A stretch of 24,700 bases of DNA. Origin: Mariprofundaceae bacterium. Lineage in GTDB: Bacteria; Pseudomonadota; Zetaproteobacteria; Mariprofundales; Mariprofundaceae. The translations under genes were made by a program, and so were the position numbers. The notes beneath the pieces were generated by a model. The model saw nothing but the letters and a program-made list of their open reading frames with translations, was not told the origin of the DNA and did no database searches. Within the stretch, counting starts at the first letter, position 1, and every line of letters begins with the position of its first letter. Positions 23,232 through 24,700 of this stretch are shown piece by piece. The stretch lies in contig JAUZQT010000020.1 in NCBI GenBank assembly GCA_030950825.1, forward strand, positions 1 to 24,700, given 5' to 3'.

Positions 23232-24140
23232 CTATCGAACAAATTGAATATCTAGGGTACGTAAATAGCTATGCAGCCCTGCATCCTGAACAGGAAAAAC
23301 ATAAGCATCTTGATCCGATTCATTGTGGTGTGAGTGCCACCAACCTGGTGGGGTAATAAAAACAGTGTTGGGCTCCCACACAGCTTTCACAGGGTTGATA
23401 ATATCACCATGTGCATCAACTTTTTGCCCAATCAGCGTGTACGTGTTTTCACCGGTAGATACAGCCAAATCAAGAGCCACAGAGTTGTGACGATGCGCCT
23501 TTTGCACGGCTCCAGCAGGTAGCAGATTGAATAGCGCCCACATGCTATGGGTAATGGTTTTTGTGCCTATACAATCTTTATTGCCCAAAATAATACCCAC
23601 GCGGTTACGATTTTCACGAATAGCAATATCGCGCAGCGCATCCACTTCCGAATGCATGGCAGCATGACCATAAAAGGCGGGTTTAAAACGGGGCGATGAT
23701 GGTGAAACGCCCAAATATTGAAGCAGTGGCGCATCATGCGTCCAATACAAAGCAGTATCGGAGTCTGCTTCATGGCGAACGCCGGCATTACTAGGCAAGG
23801 TAAATGCATCGCCTTGCTGCCAAGTAATAACACCATCATCACTTATTGTTTGACCAGAACCTCGCATCACAAAGAACACTTCGGATGTGGCTTGGGCATG
23901 TGTTTGAATGCTTTCACCCGAACAAATATGGACATAATTGGCCAGCAAACAGGGGCTGCTTGCAGGGTAGCTTGTGCCAAGCATGGTTGAAATATCCAGC
24001 TCAATTACACGTGTTGTGCCTGTTTCATGCAGTGATGCAGGAAATGGCTGAATCGGGATGGCAGATAGGTCTGGTGTAGCTGCTGCGGAATACTCCCAAT
24101 TAACCACCTGTTTTTTCCATTGCTCGTTGAGTGTATTCAT
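23232..24140 (-). CDS. Bicupin protein, gentisate 1,2-dioxygenase-like
   Basis: The 302-aa protein has two cupin barrels in the gentisate/1-hydroxy-2-naphthoate dioxygenase arrangement. The N-terminal cupin (about residues 65-135) has THAQATSEVFFVMRGSGQT, where the usual HxH is reduced to HxQ. The C-terminal cupin (about 200-275) has HRH at 216-218 and GWWHSHH around 269-272, so metal is more likely bound there. Classic gentisate dioxygenases are about 340 aa and use the N-terminal site, so the substrate is uncertain. No aromatic-catabolism genes are nearby. GGAG lies about 10 nt before the ATG. Repeat-like sequences flank it on both sides. Confidence 0.7.
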   Translation of the reverse strand: MNTLNEQWKKQVVNWEYSAAATPDLSAIPIQPFPASLHETGTTRVIELDISTMLGTSYPASSPCLLANYVHICSGESIQTHAQATSEVFFVMRGSGQTISDDGVITWQQGDAFTLPSNAGVRHEADSDTALYWTHDAPLLQYLGVSPSSPRFKPAFYGHAAMHSEVDALRDIAIRENRNRVGIILGNKDCIGTKTITHSMWALFNLLPAGAVQKAHRHNSVALDLAVSTGENTYTLIGQKVDAHGDIINPVKAVWEPNTVFITPPGWWHSHHNESDQDAYVFPVQDAGLHSYLRTLDIQFVR

Positions 24141-24210
24141 ATGCTTTTACTCCGTGAAATGAGGTTTGATGACAGGTTGAAACCGCATCAGTTTATTTAT
24201 TTCACCGACC

Positions 24211-24378
24211 TTAAGGAACGTGAATTAAATAACTTGCGCAATTCATGCTTGTCTTTTTGCCCAGCATGGGCGTTGCAAAAAAAGCTTACATAGCAGGCTA
24301 TGCTTTGCTTTTTGCGCCTTCATGCTGAACAAAAACACTGCGCTTCAAATGCACATGTTATTTAATTCCCGTTCCTAA
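24211..24378. repeat. 168-bp foldback (MITE-like) element
   Basis: The ends are imperfect inverted repeats of about 22 bp: TTAAGGAACGTGAATTAAAT on the left, and TTAGGAACGGGAATTAAAT when the right end is read in complement. Complementarity continues inward (CAGCATG/CATGCTG, GCAAAAA/TTTTTGC) to a central ATAGCAGGCTAT palindrome near 24290-24301. It lies upstream of the bicupin gene and contains no ORF. The long inverted ends and full-length folding suggest a non-autonomous mobile repeat. Confidence 0.7.
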
Positions 24379-24596
24379 GCAGTAGCGTGCAATCTGTTTC
24401 GTGCATGGCTGCAAGTGTTGGGCTTATGAGCTAACATATGGATAGAACTGTGATCAAGGGGGCAAGAATGCATGGAATAATCGCTGAATTATTTTTGCTG
24501 ATGACTAAGAAATTGAGCTTTTACCTAGGGCACTGGGCTTGAGCGATTCCATCATTATAAAAAAGATCAAGGCTTACCAAGTGTATTTGATGCGTT
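24379..24596. other. Noncoding gap
   Basis: No protein-like ORF, terminator hairpin or RNA gene is recognisable between the foldback element and the stop of the leftward partial gene. Confidence 0.4.
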
Positions 24597-24700
24597 TTAT
24601 GCAAAACGCTGAGTGAGGATGTTTTCAAGAGAAAATCCTTCCTTGATGACACCTAAAGCGACTGCAGGAACAACGCCAGTTGTCCAATGAGCGCGAATAA
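24597..24700 (-). CDS. 3' end of an unidentified leftward gene (partial)
   Basis: An open frame enters from the right edge and ends with TAA at 24597-24599. The last 34 codons read HWTTGVVPAVALGVIKEGFS and LENILTQRFA, which look protein-like, with codon use like the neighbours. The fragment is too short to name a family. Confidence 0.5.
   Translation of the reverse strand, partial: IRAHWTTGVVPAVALGVIKEGFSLENILTQRFA

Overview
The window looks like chromosomal DNA of an autotrophic proteobacterium with AT-leaning composition. The evidence is a proteobacterial class I phosphoribulokinase (Calvin cycle), the miaB-phoH-ybeY-corC-lnt cluster, a DUF2782 protein, NnrD, MlaA, and a rpmH-rnpA-yidD-yidC-mnmE block beside dnaA. 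Gamma- or Zetaproteobacteria are the best fits. I lean weakly to an iron-oxidiser-type zetaproteobacterium, but the window holds no rRNA marker, so this is inference.

Layout. Positions 1-5081 are read leftward: rpmH, rnpA, yidD, yidC, mnmE and prk, closed by a strong hairpin terminator at 265-290. Positions 5082-5593 hold the rpmH promoter, an AT-rich stretch and DnaA boxes, so this is a candidate origin and/or dnaA autoregulatory region. dnaA (5594-6907) and a DMT exporter (7020-7931) run rightward. From 18351 back to 8101 lies one long leftward gene train of housekeeping functions: miaB, phoH, ybeY, corC, lnt, gpsA, a Smr protein, a DUF2782 protein, a ThiE/TenI-like protein, engB and nnrD. 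It converges on the DMT gene over a foldback element.

Positions 18391-20560 form a small accessory island between two direct copies of an 18-bp repeat. It holds a two-TM membrane protein, a 144-bp foldback repeat, a glycine-zipper lipoprotein and a decayed SEC-C/TPR gene. After it come cobT and cobC (cobalamin nucleotide-loop assembly), a convergent mlaA lipoprotein gene with an acidic tail, a bicupin of the gentisate dioxygenase type, a second large foldback element (24211-24378), and the 3' end of an unidentified gene.

I found no defence system, CRISPR array, tRNA, rRNA or intact transposase. The most interesting signals are (i) three long foldback (MITE/REP-like) elements of different sequence in intergenic gaps, plus a fourth pair of inverted ends at the window edge; (ii) an rnpA whose conserved N-terminus continues upstream of its first ATG and can only start at a non-ATG codon overlapping the rpmH stop; (iii) the repeat-bounded island, whose edge may supply part of the miaB promoter; and (iv) a pseudogene in which an in-frame 9-bp duplication creates one of the stops.
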